Source of the DNA: Phocaeicola plebeius
GTDB taxonomy: Bacteria; Bacteroidota; Bacteroidia; Bacteroidales; Bacteroidaceae
Direction: 5' to 3'
DNA length: 64,000 nt
Assembly (NCBI RefSeq): GCF_003437535.1
Contig: NZ_QSQT01000018.1
Location: 1-64,000 of the forward strand
Of the stretch, positions 27,765-36,510 are shown piece by piece. The position numbers were made by a program, and so were the translations under genes. The notes under the pieces were generated by a model. It saw nothing but the letters and a program-made list of their open reading frames with translations. It was not told the DNA's origin and made no database searches. Position 1 is the stretch's first letter. The number at the start of each line of letters is the position of its first letter.

Positions 27765-30700
27765 TTAGAATCCAAGTTTCAAACTCAATGTATATGTCTT
27801 AGACAATGGATAAGAAGGCGCATTGGAGGCCCTGGTTTCCGGATCGCCCCACAAATACGGGGTCAGTGTCCACAAGTTATAGCCGCTAAAAGCCAACTGG
27901 AACGTGTTCAATCCCAGTTTCTTCATCACCGGAAGATTAAAATTATAAGCCACCTGCAAGGTCTTCAAACGCAAGTACTTGGAGTCCTGTTCATACAATG
28001 TGGAAGTAGCGTAGTTATTGTCACGGTTCACAAATGTGGCACGAGGATACTTGGAACTTTGCGACGGGTTGTCTTCCGTCCATGTGTTGTCCAGATGGTA
28101 AGCCAGCAAACCTCCCTGAGAAGCGTCGGCCGATGAGAAGAAAGGCTGGCGGAACACATCGGAAATCATACGGCTCACGTTCCATGCGCCCGTCCACTGC
28201 GTGCTCACTTCCCAGTTCTTCCAACTGAAACCCAAGGTCAGACCGGCCATGTATTCCGGGTCGTCCGTATAACCATAGTCATAACTCATATCATTGGTAT
28301 CAATCTTACGGTCACCGTTCAAGTCCACATAGACGGCATCTCCGTTGCGCAAGGTCTGAATCTGTTCCGGATACGGACGGTTGAACGTCTGCTCATACAG
28401 TTCGGGAGTCTGCTCATCGTAGTAACGGAAGAACACATACTGCGAACGTGCGCCGATACGATGTCCTTTGGTGTACTGATAATCATAGCTTTGAGGCGCC
28501 TGCTTGTCTTCCAGAATCTCATTCTGGTTATAAGAGAGGTTAAAAGTAGCCCAATAACGGAAGTTATCGCCAATCTTGTCGTTCCAGTTCAAGGACAGTT
28601 CCCATCCCCAGCTCTCCACTTCTCCCAGGTTGGCGTAAGGCACGGTGAAGCCCAGCAGCCCCGGAGCCGTTCCGTCAATCAGCAGAATGTCTTTACGGTG
28701 CTCACGGTAATAGTCCACCGAAGTACGGAGACGGTCGTCAAAGAAATTCATGTCGACACCATAGTTTTGTTTCAAGGCTGTTTCCCAACCCACATCGGCA
28801 TTGTTCTTGGCGGTTTCTCTTGCTCCCAGACTGACTGTACTGTTTTCAATACCAAAGCTGTATCCGTATCCGCCGTTACGGTTAGGCAGACTGCCGTTAT
28901 TCACTTCATACGGGTCGGCCAGGTAAAGGAAACGGAGGTTCAGGTCGCTCGGCTTGTCGTTACCTACCAGACCCAGACTGGCACGCAGTTTCAGGAATGT
29001 CATCCACGGCTTCAGCGGCTGGAACCATTTTTCCTCACTCATAATCCATCCCACAGAACCTGCCGGGAAGGTACCGAAGCGGCGTTCCGGCGCAAAGTTC
29101 TCGGAACCGTTGTAACCGATGTTGAACTCGGCCATGTAACGGTTTTTCCAGTCGTAGGTCACACGTCCTACCAGACCTACATACCCACGGGGAATGTCAC
29201 GGTATTGAGAGCTACTGCTGCCAAAGTAATACTGCTTGGACTGGTTGTACAACAGCAAGGCCGTCACATTATGGTCGCCGAAAGAACGGGCATAGTTCAA
29301 GCTGGCCTCCATGTACCAGTCACGCGACTTGCCGGTGCTGTAAGAATAACTTACATCCGTATTCTCGCCTGCCTTACGGTAAGCCAGACTTCCGTCTTCC
29401 TGCAACACGGGAGTATAAGTGGCTACGGCACCACCCGTACCGGTCTTTGTCACTACGAAACCACTGTTGTAAGAACCTTTCAACTTGACAGAAAGTCCCT
29501 TCGTAATGAAATCCAGTTTCTGGTCGAGCATCAGGTCGGCCGTCAGTTTGTTATTGCTGACCCTATCAAAACCGGCACCATAGTATGCCATACCATTACC
29601 TCCGGTAAAAGGAAGTCTTTCGTCACTGTAATCGGTAGCTGTGGTAATAAACTTTCCGTCTACAATACCCGGACTGGAGAACGGAGTGGCATAGTACATG
29701 TTCTTAATCATACCGGATGTTCCCTGGCTGGTATGAGGCTTGCTGTTATTATCTACATTACCTGCCACGTTGAACGACAAAAGTGTCGACTTGGTGACGT
29801 TAATATCAAAGTTCGCACGATAGTTGAAACGCTTGTAAGAATAACTTACATCATACGGCAGATTGAAACTGTTGAACAGACCGTCCTGCGTATAAGCTCC
29901 GGCCGAAATGAAATAACGCACCTTGTCCGTACCGCCCGACACACTCATGTTATGCTGGCTCTGCAACGCCGCGCTTTTCATGATGTAATCGGCCCAACGG
30001 GTATCCGGGAAACGTATAGGGTCGGAATGGGTACGGAATTTCTCCACAATCGTCGGCGAGAAAACCTCGTCTTGTCCGTCATTCTTCATCAACTGGTTAT
30101 AGAAAGTGGCATACTGATACGAATTGGCCTGTTCCACCATCTTTGTCGGCTGAAGGATACTGGCAGAAGTAGAGAACGAAATTTTCGGCTTTCCTTCCTT
30201 ACCGCGCTTGGTAGTAATCAAGATAACACCATTCGCACCACGGATACCAAACACCGCCGTAGCGGAAGCGTCCTTCAACACGGTCACGCTCTCGATTTCG
30301 TTCGGGTCAATGTCCGTCATGCTTCGTTCCACTCCGTCCACCTGAATCAGCGGAGAAGAATCACCGAAAGTAGCTTTACCACGCACCAGAATGTCGGCCG
30401 CATCCGCACCCGGCTCACCGGAATACTGCACCGTGGTCAAACCGGTCATCTGACCACCCAGCACATTGGTGACCGAACTTACCGGCGTACGCATCAGTTC
30501 TTCCGAACCGACACTGGAGATAGCTCCAGTCACACTTACCTTTTTCTGCACACCGTAAGCTACCACCTGCACTTCGCCCAGCATGGTAGAATTGTCGGAC
30601 AATGTTACTTTCATGTCAGCTTTTGCCGGAACGGTTACCGAATTATAACCGATGAACGAGATAGTCAGTTTCTGTCCCGGTTTGGCATTAATCATAAACA

Positions 30701-30932
30701 CTCCATCAATATCTGTAATAGTACCGATTGTGGTACCTTCAATGATGACATTCGCACCGATAACGGGTTCACCATTGCTGTCGACGACCGTTCCCTTGAT
30801 ATTGCCCTGCTGCTGAGTGGCCTCTACAGCCGCATATGCCTTTTCTCCTAAAAGCGGAGAGACAGCCACAGCCGAAAGAAGCATCGCCATGGGGAGAGCG
30901 GTACTTTTTATATAATTCTTTTTCTTATTCAT
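27765..30932 (-). CDS. SusC/RagA-type TonB-dependent transporter (pair 1)
   Basis: The 1055-residue protein has a signal peptide ending near AYAA, then a classic carboxypeptidase-regulatory domain (GNIKGTVVDSNGEPVIGANV, residues 42-115). The plug has the SusC hallmark DGVERSMTDIDPNEIESVTVLKDASATAVFG, followed by RGANGVILITTKRGK. A full barrel ends in LSLKLGF. It works with the SusD encoded just downstream as an outer-membrane glycan importer. Confidence 0.96.
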   Translation of the reverse strand: MNKKKNYIKSTALPMAMLLSAVAVSPLLGEKAYAAVEATQQQGNIKGTVVDSNGEPVIGANVIIEGTTIGTITDIDGVFMINAKPGQKLTISFIGYNSVTVPAKADMKVTLSDNSTMLGEVQVVAYGVQKKVSVTGAISSVGSEELMRTPVSSVTNVLGGQMTGLTTVQYSGEPGADAADILVRGKATFGDSSPLIQVDGVERSMTDIDPNEIESVTVLKDASATAVFGIRGANGVILITTKRGKEGKPKISFSTSASILQPTKMVEQANSYQYATFYNQLMKNDGQDEVFSPTIVEKFRTHSDPIRFPDTRWADYIMKSAALQSQHNMSVSGGTDKVRYFISAGAYTQDGLFNSFNLPYDVSYSYKRFNYRANFDINVTKSTLLSFNVAGNVDNNSKPHTSQGTSGMIKNMYYATPFSSPGIVDGKFITTATDYSDERLPFTGGNGMAYYGAGFDRVSNNKLTADLMLDQKLDFITKGLSVKLKGSYNSGFVVTKTGTGGAVATYTPVLQEDGSLAYRKAGENTDVSYSYSTGKSRDWYMEASLNYARSFGDHNVTALLLYNQSKQYYFGSSSSQYRDIPRGYVGLVGRVTYDWKNRYMAEFNIGYNGSENFAPERRFGTFPAGSVGWIMSEEKWFQPLKPWMTFLKLRASLGLVGNDKPSDLNLRFLYLADPYEVNNGSLPNRNGGYGYSFGIENSTVSLGARETAKNNADVGWETALKQNYGVDMNFFDDRLRTSVDYYREHRKDILLIDGTAPGLLGFTVPYANLGEVESWGWELSLNWNDKIGDNFRYWATFNLSYNQNEILEDKQAPQSYDYQYTKGHRIGARSQYVFFRYYDEQTPELYEQTFNRPYPEQIQTLRNGDAVYVDLNGDRKIDTNDMSYDYGYTDDPEYMAGLTLGFSWKNWEVSTQWTGAWNVSRMISDVFRQPFFSSADASQGGLLAYHLDNTWTEDNPSQSSKYPRATFVNRDNNYATSTLYEQDSKYLRLKTLQVAYNFNLPVMKKLGLNTFQLAFSGYNLWTLTPYLWGDPETRASNAPSYPLSKTYTLSLKLGF

Positions 30933-30954
30933 ATTGCCGTTTTAATTTTTGATT

Positions 30955-32553
30955 TTAAAAAGCTAACATCATGCGGAATTGCCCAGCACGTGAACCACGT
31001 TCACAAATCAAATTATATGCTCCTCCGTCCATACCATGAGTCCACTGAAACGTATCATTACGTTGAGTACTTGACCAATAATGTCCTGTCAAAGCACCAT
31101 TATCAACAGATGTCATTTCTTCACCGCCAACCTTTATGATACTCTTATTAATATTAGTCAAATTATCAGCAACTTGCTGCCAGTCTTTAATAGAAGGAAT
31201 ATACCAAGGAGTCGCAGCAGAAGGAACTGCTACAGCATTACGATAGGCCACGATAAAGCTATAAGCATTATCGCAAGTAGAAGGAGAACCTTTACCTTCT
31301 TCTGTTACCATAGTCATCAAGACCGTATTGTTATAACCAAAGAAAGCCGGGAACATAGTCAATGCATCATTTTTCAAGTTACCATCACGATTTGAATTGC
31401 AGTAAACAAACTTACCAGCCCATTCCTCATCTGAATCAAACCATGTATCATAAGTTCCACTCTTGCTTGTGTGATACTGAGATGTAGCTGTTCCATCAGG
31501 TAAAACAGCATTATTTAAAGAAAGAACTAACCCATGAGAACAGTTAGGATAATCACGATACAAAGCATCCTGAGTTTCGGAACAAGCATCTGGAGCATAC
31601 ACATGCGGCTGAGGATTACCCACATAACATACAACACCAATTGCATTGTCTGGAACCGTTGTAGCATCTACACTTACCAGATTACCGTCCGCACAGAGGT
31701 AATCACCAATCTGCAATGTATAATCCAGCTTATTAGCATCATTAATAGTATACATTTTAGCCTTACCACTAGCCAGACTTCCTGCAGCACTAAATGACAT
31801 TTCTTTGGCTCCCTGATAAGTACCAGAAATAGAATACTCAGCTTCAGGCTTTACCAAAGCCATATAAGTACCACTAGCAGCATCGTAATATGGTGTTGTT
31901 TTCACATCATTTATAAACAGCTCTTTAGGAGCTACATTCAAACTATAATCATCCAAACCTCCATTCGTGAAATCATAGACCAGATTAGGCATTTTCAACA
32001 CAGCTAAAGCCATGCGATGTTCCATTGAAAAGGTTACCTTACCTTGCAAACGCCCATCTTCTGCCTTACCTGCACTTGTCATTAAATCACTTTTTGTATA
32101 CTTTGTACTTCCCTGATCAGCTGCAATTTCCCAATTACCAACAAATTCCGCAAACGGATCTTCTGCAGCAGGATCAAACGCCACATTCTCCTGATATGGA
32201 TAATAAGCATAAAATGTGATATTTTTGAAACGCTCACTATCATACTCTATAGGATTTCCATCCAAATCCCATACCCCCTTTTCATTAAGAGTAAATTTGC
32301 GATTGGAAATTCCATCTACCAGTTGACCATTTTCTACACCATACATTCCAATAGCGTCCCCTTTTACGAAAGTTGTTTTAAAATTTTCGTCTATGGCACG
32401 TCCATCCGATATCCCTTGAAAGCCCATATCGGAAACACTAATCTGAAAAGTCTGTGCTGTAGAACCATTTCCCAAGCTTTCTTCCTTCGTGCAGCTTGTA
32501 AAAGCAAGCAGACCAGCCAAAGCACATATTGAAAGGTTATTATAAATTTTCAT
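30955..32553 (-). CDS. fimbrillin-like surface lipoprotein (possible glycan-binding protein)
   Basis: The 532-residue protein begins with a lipoprotein signal (ending LLAFTSC, Cys21). It has fimbrillin-family features: FVKGDAIGMYG, ITFYAYYPYQ, and FSMEHRMALAVLKMPN, followed by a C-terminal domain with WYIPSIKDWQQVADNL and GHYWSSTQRND. Fimbrillin-like lipoproteins are common in polysaccharide loci, where some serve as surface glycan-binding proteins. Position upstream of SusC supports that role, but pilus or adhesin function cannot be excluded. Confidence 0.8.
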   Translation of the reverse strand: MKIYNNLSICALAGLLAFTSCTKEESLGNGSTAQTFQISVSDMGFQGISDGRAIDENFKTTFVKGDAIGMYGVENGQLVDGISNRKFTLNEKGVWDLDGNPIEYDSERFKNITFYAYYPYQENVAFDPAAEDPFAEFVGNWEIAADQGSTKYTKSDLMTSAGKAEDGRLQGKVTFSMEHRMALAVLKMPNLVYDFTNGGLDDYSLNVAPKELFINDVKTTPYYDAASGTYMALVKPEAEYSISGTYQGAKEMSFSAAGSLASGKAKMYTINDANKLDYTLQIGDYLCADGNLVSVDATTVPDNAIGVVCYVGNPQPHVYAPDACSETQDALYRDYPNCSHGLVLSLNNAVLPDGTATSQYHTSKSGTYDTWFDSDEEWAGKFVYCNSNRDGNLKNDALTMFPAFFGYNNTVLMTMVTEEGKGSPSTCDNAYSFIVAYRNAVAVPSAATPWYIPSIKDWQQVADNLTNINKSIIKVGGEEMTSVDNGALTGHYWSSTQRNDTFQWTHGMDGGAYNLICERGSRAGQFRMMLAF

Positions 32554-32572
32554 CGCTTATTCATTTAACTAA

Positions 32573-33604
32573 TTATTTTACTTCCGGAACAATCTCTTCA
32601 TTTTCCATTTCGCCCCATTCAGCTCCGTTCACATAAGCTTCCGTACCCAATGCCTTCGCATCCGGAGTTTCTTCCTTATTTACTTCTGTCCACGGATTAA
32701 TGTCTGTGCCTGAAATTTCAAGTACGATAGGAGTGTCATTCGGAGTCGTATAGTCGTTCGCTGTTAGTGTATAATTATAGGAGTAACCTGCCTTCATTTC
32801 CGGCCAGTCGCTTACCGGTATTTCCAGAGAATAATAAATGCGGCGGCCGTCAGTGGAACGCATCGTAGCCTCAATCAGAAGCCCCTCAGCTCCTATCGTC
32901 TGCGGAAGAAGATATGCGGTGAAAGTATAATCGTTGTCCGCATTCAGCATCTGACGCAAGTCGCTGACAGCCGCATCCTCTGCCACCGCAGCCACACCCG
33001 TTTCCGTGTCGAACGTACCGTTCCGCTTGATACCTACCAAGTAACATTCTATATCTGTCAAAGTCACCGGATTTCCTTCCGGGTCTGTTCCCGGCACAAA
33101 CTTCAGGTTCACACGGCTCATGGCGTGGTTGAAGTTCAAATGCACATTCGGCTCGGCTTTTGTAGCCTTGGTAGAAGCGTAGAGGAAATCGAAGGCGGCA
33201 CGTTCTTCGGGCGTATCCTGATTTTCGGAAGTGATTTCTACTGTCTGCACGGGAGGCACAGTTCCTTCTTCTCCTACGTGAGGATAATAAGCGGTCACAT
33301 CGTACTCCTCATTTCCAAGCAACCAGATTTCATCAAAACGGTTGATGGCGGTAAATGAATTGTCGGCGGCATTGTAACGGTAGAACACATTTTTCTGTGT
33401 AGGTCCGCAGGAAATGCTCACCTCATCGCCGTCATCCCAGGTCACTCCAGTCACACGGGATACATCCTGCGAATTCTGTTCGTTGATTGACGCGCTGAAA
33501 GTGACTTTCGCCCCTTCGTCGCCAGCAAATTTTACATCGGTGTCCTGCCCGCAACTTACAAGCAGCAATGCGGCTAAAGCCGCCATGGAACTAATGTTTT
33601 TCAT
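32573..33604 (-). CDS. fimbrillin-like lipoprotein, first gene of the pectin operon
   Basis: The 343-residue lipoprotein (signal ending LLLVSC, Cys18) has fimbrillin motifs: VTWDDGDEVSISCG, YDVTAYYPHVGEEG, LNFNHAMSRVNLKFVPG and YSYNYTLTAND. It is followed after 19 nt by a longer relative, and both precede the SusC genes. It is the first gene of the minus-strand operon. No sensor/regulator of the hybrid two-component or ECF-sigma type is found beside it. Confidence 0.82.
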   Translation of the reverse strand: MKNISSMAALAALLLVSCGQDTDVKFAGDEGAKVTFSASINEQNSQDVSRVTGVTWDDGDEVSISCGPTQKNVFYRYNAADNSFTAINRFDEIWLLGNEEYDVTAYYPHVGEEGTVPPVQTVEITSENQDTPEERAAFDFLYASTKATKAEPNVHLNFNHAMSRVNLKFVPGTDPEGNPVTLTDIECYLVGIKRNGTFDTETGVAAVAEDAAVSDLRQMLNADNDYTFTAYLLPQTIGAEGLLIEATMRSTDGRRIYYSLEIPVSDWPEMKAGYSYNYTLTANDYTTPNDTPIVLEISGTDINPWTEVNKEETPDAKALGTEAYVNGAEWGEMENEEIVPEVK

Positions 33605-34033
33605 ACATGTGTTTTTTAATAAAATTGTTAATCGTTTTTATTGACTTGTATATAACTTTTGTTTCTTTCGCCATTATTTAAGGTTCTTATTTTTAATTTG
33701 CATCGCAATGTTACAGAAAATTTAAATATACAAAAGTCCATAATTGTACAAATACATGGAATTTTGTACAGATTCTCCCCCTCATATACACACAAACGGC
33801 TTTTAGCCATAACCCAAAGGGATATATCCAACCGCAAAAGCTTTTTTTACACCTTTCCCATTTCATTGAGAAAAAGCCGTGCCGCACACCGGTTTATCGA
33901 CCGAAAACAGGAAAGCCTTCTCTATAGACCCAGACAGTTACATGCGTTTTTAATTCATAAAAAGATAAGTTCCGGACTGTTTCTCCCGATATACTTTTCC
34001 CATTTTTCCAACCAGAAAAATCATCTCTAAAAA
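33605..34033. other. gene-free region upstream of the pectin operon
   Basis: This AT-rich stretch should contain the promoter of the leftward pectin operon, but no perfect TAnnTTTG box is apparent on the minus strand close to 33604. A frame of 123 codons on the plus strand has atypical composition and no recognisable features. The second 22-bp repeat array begins at its right edge. Confidence 0.5.
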
Positions 34034-34136
34034 AACGCAAGTGCGTTTAGATTCAAACGCAAGGACGTTTCAAAGCAAACGCAAGGACGTTTGGATTCAA
34101 ACGCAAGGACGTTTTACCTTAAACGCACTTGCGTTT
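34034..34136. repeat. 22-bp-period array of palindromic 15-bp units (array B)
   Basis: Five 15-bp units begin at 34034, 34056, 34078, 34100 and 34122, with 7-bp spacers. The first is AACGCAAGTGCGTTT, the middle three are AACGCAAGGACGTTT, and the last is AACGCACTTGCGTTT, which is nearly the reverse complement of the first. The array therefore has overall two-fold symmetry. The sequence just after it resembles the flank of array A: a T-run, then CCCTCTTTCCGTACTTCTTG versus CCCCTTCTCTTGTTCTT. Confidence 0.88.
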
Positions 34137-34193
34137 TTTATCCCTCTTTCCGTACTTCTTGAAGAAATTATTCTACATTTTTTCTGCAAAACG

Positions 34194-34224
34194 CTTGCAT
34201 ATTCAAAAATAAGTCGTACCTTTG
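34194..34224 (+). promoter_or_regulatory. promoter of the tRNA-Glu genes
   Basis: A -33-like CTTG at 34194-34197 and a -7 TACCTTTG at 34217-34224 are 19 bp apart. The first tRNA begins 39 bp further on. Confidence 0.7.
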
Positions 34225-34263
34225 CACCCGTGATTGAGAAACACCTCAACACAAAGTCAGGAT

Positions 34264-34335
34264 GGCCCGTTCGTCTATCGGTTAGGACGCAAGATTTTCA
34301 TTCTTGAAAGGGGGGTTCGATTCCCCCACGGGCTA
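34264..34335 (+). tRNA. tRNA-Glu (UUC), copy 1
   Basis: The 72-nt cloverleaf has a GGCCCGT/ACGGGCT acceptor stem, an anticodon loop with TTC between CAAGA and TCTTG, and the T arm GGGGGTTCGATTCCCCC. No CCA is encoded. Confidence 0.95.
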
Positions 34336-34377
34336 CTGAAAAAAAATAATACGCACGGTATTCCGGCGCAAGAGGAT

Positions 34378-34449
34378 GGCCCGTTCGTCTATCGGTTAGG
34401 ACGCAAGATTTTCATTCTTGAAAGGGGGGTTCGATTCCCCCACGGGCTA
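34378..34449 (+). tRNA. tRNA-Glu (UUC), copy 2
   Basis: This is identical to copy 1 over all 72 nt, including the preceding GAT, and lies 42 nt downstream. Both copies share one promoter and one terminator. Confidence 0.95.
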
Positions 34450-34456
34450 CAAAAAA

Positions 34457-34484
34457 AGGTCTGAACAAAAGTTCAGACCTTTTC
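34457..34484 (+). terminator. terminator after the tRNA-Glu pair
   Basis: AAGGTCTGAAC and GTTCAGACCTT form an 11-bp stem with an AAAA loop, followed by a T-rich run. Confidence 0.9.
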
Positions 34485-34507
34485 TTTTTATACTCTATCC
34501 AGATTTA

Positions 34508-35134
34508 TCAGAAGATTACACCCAAACGGAAACCGGCATGGTTCTGCCCCTCAATGTCGCAAGTCAATGTCTGCGTCTTGTTCGTAGCATAACTGTAGTA
34601 ACCGGCTACATGGAATCCCCATTTTTTTCCTGTCGGATAAATTTTCAGACCGATTTCCGGAGAAACGTAGAATCCCCATGATTTGTCGTACACACCTCCG
34701 CTACCAAAGTAAGTGGTATTACGGGCAAACATAGCACCTGCCTTCACTCCGATGTAAGGCTTTACATAACGGTTGGTAGAGAGATTATATGCCCCCATCA
34801 CACCAAACGGTACCTGGAAGGCCGAACGCTGCTGGTCGGTAGTCAATGATTCCGTAGGCGACAACGGCAATGTCTGACGTCCCACATACTTATGGTTGGT
34901 ATGGAAAGAAGCAAAGACTCCAGCTTCCCAACGAGGCGTAAACTGATAGCCCAGCTCAAAGTTCATTCCCCATCCGCTCAACTTATCTGCAAAACCAGTG
35001 GAAAAAGGCGCATTCATCTGCCAGTCCACCTTCAAAGTAGTCTTGCTGATATCGAATTGCGAAAATCCTTTTACAGCCACTCCCAGACACATAAAGGCCA
35101 GCAGCGCCATCTTTTTCAATATATTTATCTTCAT
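34508..35134 (-). CDS. outer-membrane beta-barrel protein
   Basis: The 208-residue protein has a signal peptide (cleavage near KGFSQ). Alternating beta-strands follow: WGMNFELGYQFTPRWEAGVFASFH, VKPYIGVKAGAMFA and WGFYVSPEIGLKIYP. A final strand ends in phenylalanine (AGFRLGVIF), as expected for an OmpA/OmpW-like small barrel. It is the last gene of a three-gene minus-strand operon of envelope proteins. The specific role is unknown. Confidence 0.82.
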   Translation of the reverse strand: MKINILKKMALLAFMCLGVAVKGFSQFDISKTTLKVDWQMNAPFSTGFADKLSGWGMNFELGYQFTPRWEAGVFASFHTNHKYVGRQTLPLSPTESLTTDQQRSAFQVPFGVMGAYNLSTNRYVKPYIGVKAGAMFARNTTYFGSGGVYDKSWGFYVSPEIGLKIYPTGKKWGFHVAGYYSYATNKTQTLTCDIEGQNHAGFRLGVIF

Positions 35135-35152
35135 TTCAAATTCCTCCTCTAA

Positions 35153-35776
35153 TTAATTAACCGATTTGATATAAGGTGACTGCTCGAAAGCCTGTACCAC
35201 CGAATTCTGCAACATCATCTGATTAAACTGTCCGCTGTACTGGAATCCTGATGCGCTGGCATACCACACCACCGGAAGATTTTTCTGTGTGCCGTCCTCA
35301 TCGGCAGTCAGGTCGACCATCTCCATCACCAAGGTATTGGTATTATAGGAATAGGACACAGGATACGGATAATACCATCCGGACCAGGGGCCCCAGAAAC
35401 CATAATCCCACCAGCCGCCCCAATAGCCACCGGTAATGACCTGAGTTGTCTGAGCCACATAGGAAAGCTGCAAGCCCACATTGGCTTCTTCCTTCTTTTC
35501 CGGATCAAGGATACGGGTGTATCCGCGTGCATCCATTTCTGCGGCAACCTTATTAATAATCGCCTTTGCATTTTCATCCTTCCAGTAGGTAGCTCGATGA
35601 CCACCTGCCTCTAAAATACTGTCAGGCAAGAAATACGTTTTATAACCACCAAAGTCGGCATCCTTGTCATAATCGGTGTAGACCACCAGATCCGCGTCCA
35701 ACTGATTCATGTCAGGGTCTTTCTCACAAGCCGACAACCCCAACAACAGACACGCAAAAAACAACATCTTTCTCAT
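35153..35776 (-). CDS. DUF4136-type lipoprotein
   Basis: The 207-residue lipoprotein (MRKMLFFACLLLGLSAC, Cys17) contains the DUF4136 pattern DYDKDADFGGYKTYFLPD near residue 40 and INKVAAEMDARGYTRI. A Gly/Trp/Tyr-rich middle (GGYWGGWWDYGFWG) follows. Spacing is 16 nt from the upstream gene and 18 nt to the downstream one. The function of the family is not known. Confidence 0.82.
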   Translation of the reverse strand: MRKMLFFACLLLGLSACEKDPDMNQLDADLVVYTDYDKDADFGGYKTYFLPDSILEAGGHRATYWKDENAKAIINKVAAEMDARGYTRILDPEKKEEANVGLQLSYVAQTTQVITGGYWGGWWDYGFWGPWSGWYYPYPVSYSYNTNTLVMEMVDLTADEDGTQKNLPVVWYASASGFQYSGQFNQMMLQNSVVQAFEQSPYIKSVN

Positions 35777-35792
35777 AATTCATCTTGTTTTA

Positions 35793-36344
35793 TCAAATTG
35801 AACGTCCTTTAAATACTGAGCTCTTGAAAGCCGGAAGTATCACCCCGTTCAGGGTCAGACGATTGGAATTAAAATTCGGAGTAATGGTAACCGTAGCATT
35901 ATTCGTTCCCTTCGGCATGCTGATGTCCAGACGAGCCGAAATGCCGACACCCATTACATTCATGGATAAATAGAGCGTCCCCCTCTTGTCAGTCCTCATC
36001 TCATAAGAAGAGACCTTTCCATTTACCGTTACGCCTCCCAGTCCGTTAGGACCTGCCGCCGGAATATTGAAAGCCACCTGCACCACTGCATCTTCTCCAT
36101 CTACAGACACAAAGTTGGTATTCGATGTGACGTAAGCCGTCTGCCCATACTTGAACACCACCTGGTCTGCTTCAAGGGTAAACTTCTTTGCATTGATAGC
36201 TTCCACTGCTTCTGCATGCTGGATACTGTCTATTTTCTCTTGAAGAGCTTTCTTTTCTTCTTTGGTCAACTCAACTTCTTGAGCCTGAATATGTCCGACC
36301 ATCAAGGCCAGTGCGCATATCAGAATTGATACCATCTTTTTCAT
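35793..36344 (-). CDS. DUF4251-type periplasmic protein
   Basis: The 183-residue secreted protein (signal MKKMVSILICALALMVGHIQA) has a charged coiled stretch and a beta-rich body with FTLEADQVVFKYGQTAYVTSNTNFVSVDG, which resembles the DUF4251 family of Bacteroidetes. It heads the operon with a DUF4136 lipoprotein and a beta-barrel, suggesting an envelope role. No enzymatic motif is seen. Confidence 0.8.
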   Translation of the reverse strand: MKKMVSILICALALMVGHIQAQEVELTKEEKKALQEKIDSIQHAEAVEAINAKKFTLEADQVVFKYGQTAYVTSNTNFVSVDGEDAVVQVAFNIPAAGPNGLGGVTVNGKVSSYEMRTDKRGTLYLSMNVMGVGISARLDISMPKGTNNATVTITPNFNSNRLTLNGVILPAFKSSVFKGRSI

Positions 36345-36510
36345 AAATCTATGTCTTTAATTGATTACATACTATAAACAACGAATTCAGCGTTTTGCTG
36401 CATAATTCCTGTTTAAAAAAGTATAATGTATTGCCCCCTTTTCAAATAAAATTGTTATCTTTAGAATATATAAAGAAAAAATCTATTCATAACCTTTAAA
36501 AAACCGTACC

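Noticed and set aside
27745..27775. Upstream start of the pair-1 SusD
   Set aside because: It would overlap the SusC stop and put ten residues before a complete lipoprotein signal that begins at 27745.
28461..30851. A 796-codon open frame on the plus strand
   Set aside because: It lies wholly antisense to the SusC gene at 27765-30932, whose protein has unmistakable domains. The frame has no recognisable motifs and reflects codon bias on the other strand.
33659..34030. A 123-codon plus-strand frame before array B
   Set aside because: Composition is atypical (Ser/His/Phe/Arg-rich), there is no ribosome-binding site or family resemblance, and it reads against the expected operon promoter region.
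34041..34464. Open frames across array B and the tRNA-Glu genes
   Set aside because: They arise from the repeat array and duplicated tRNA sequence and have no protein character.
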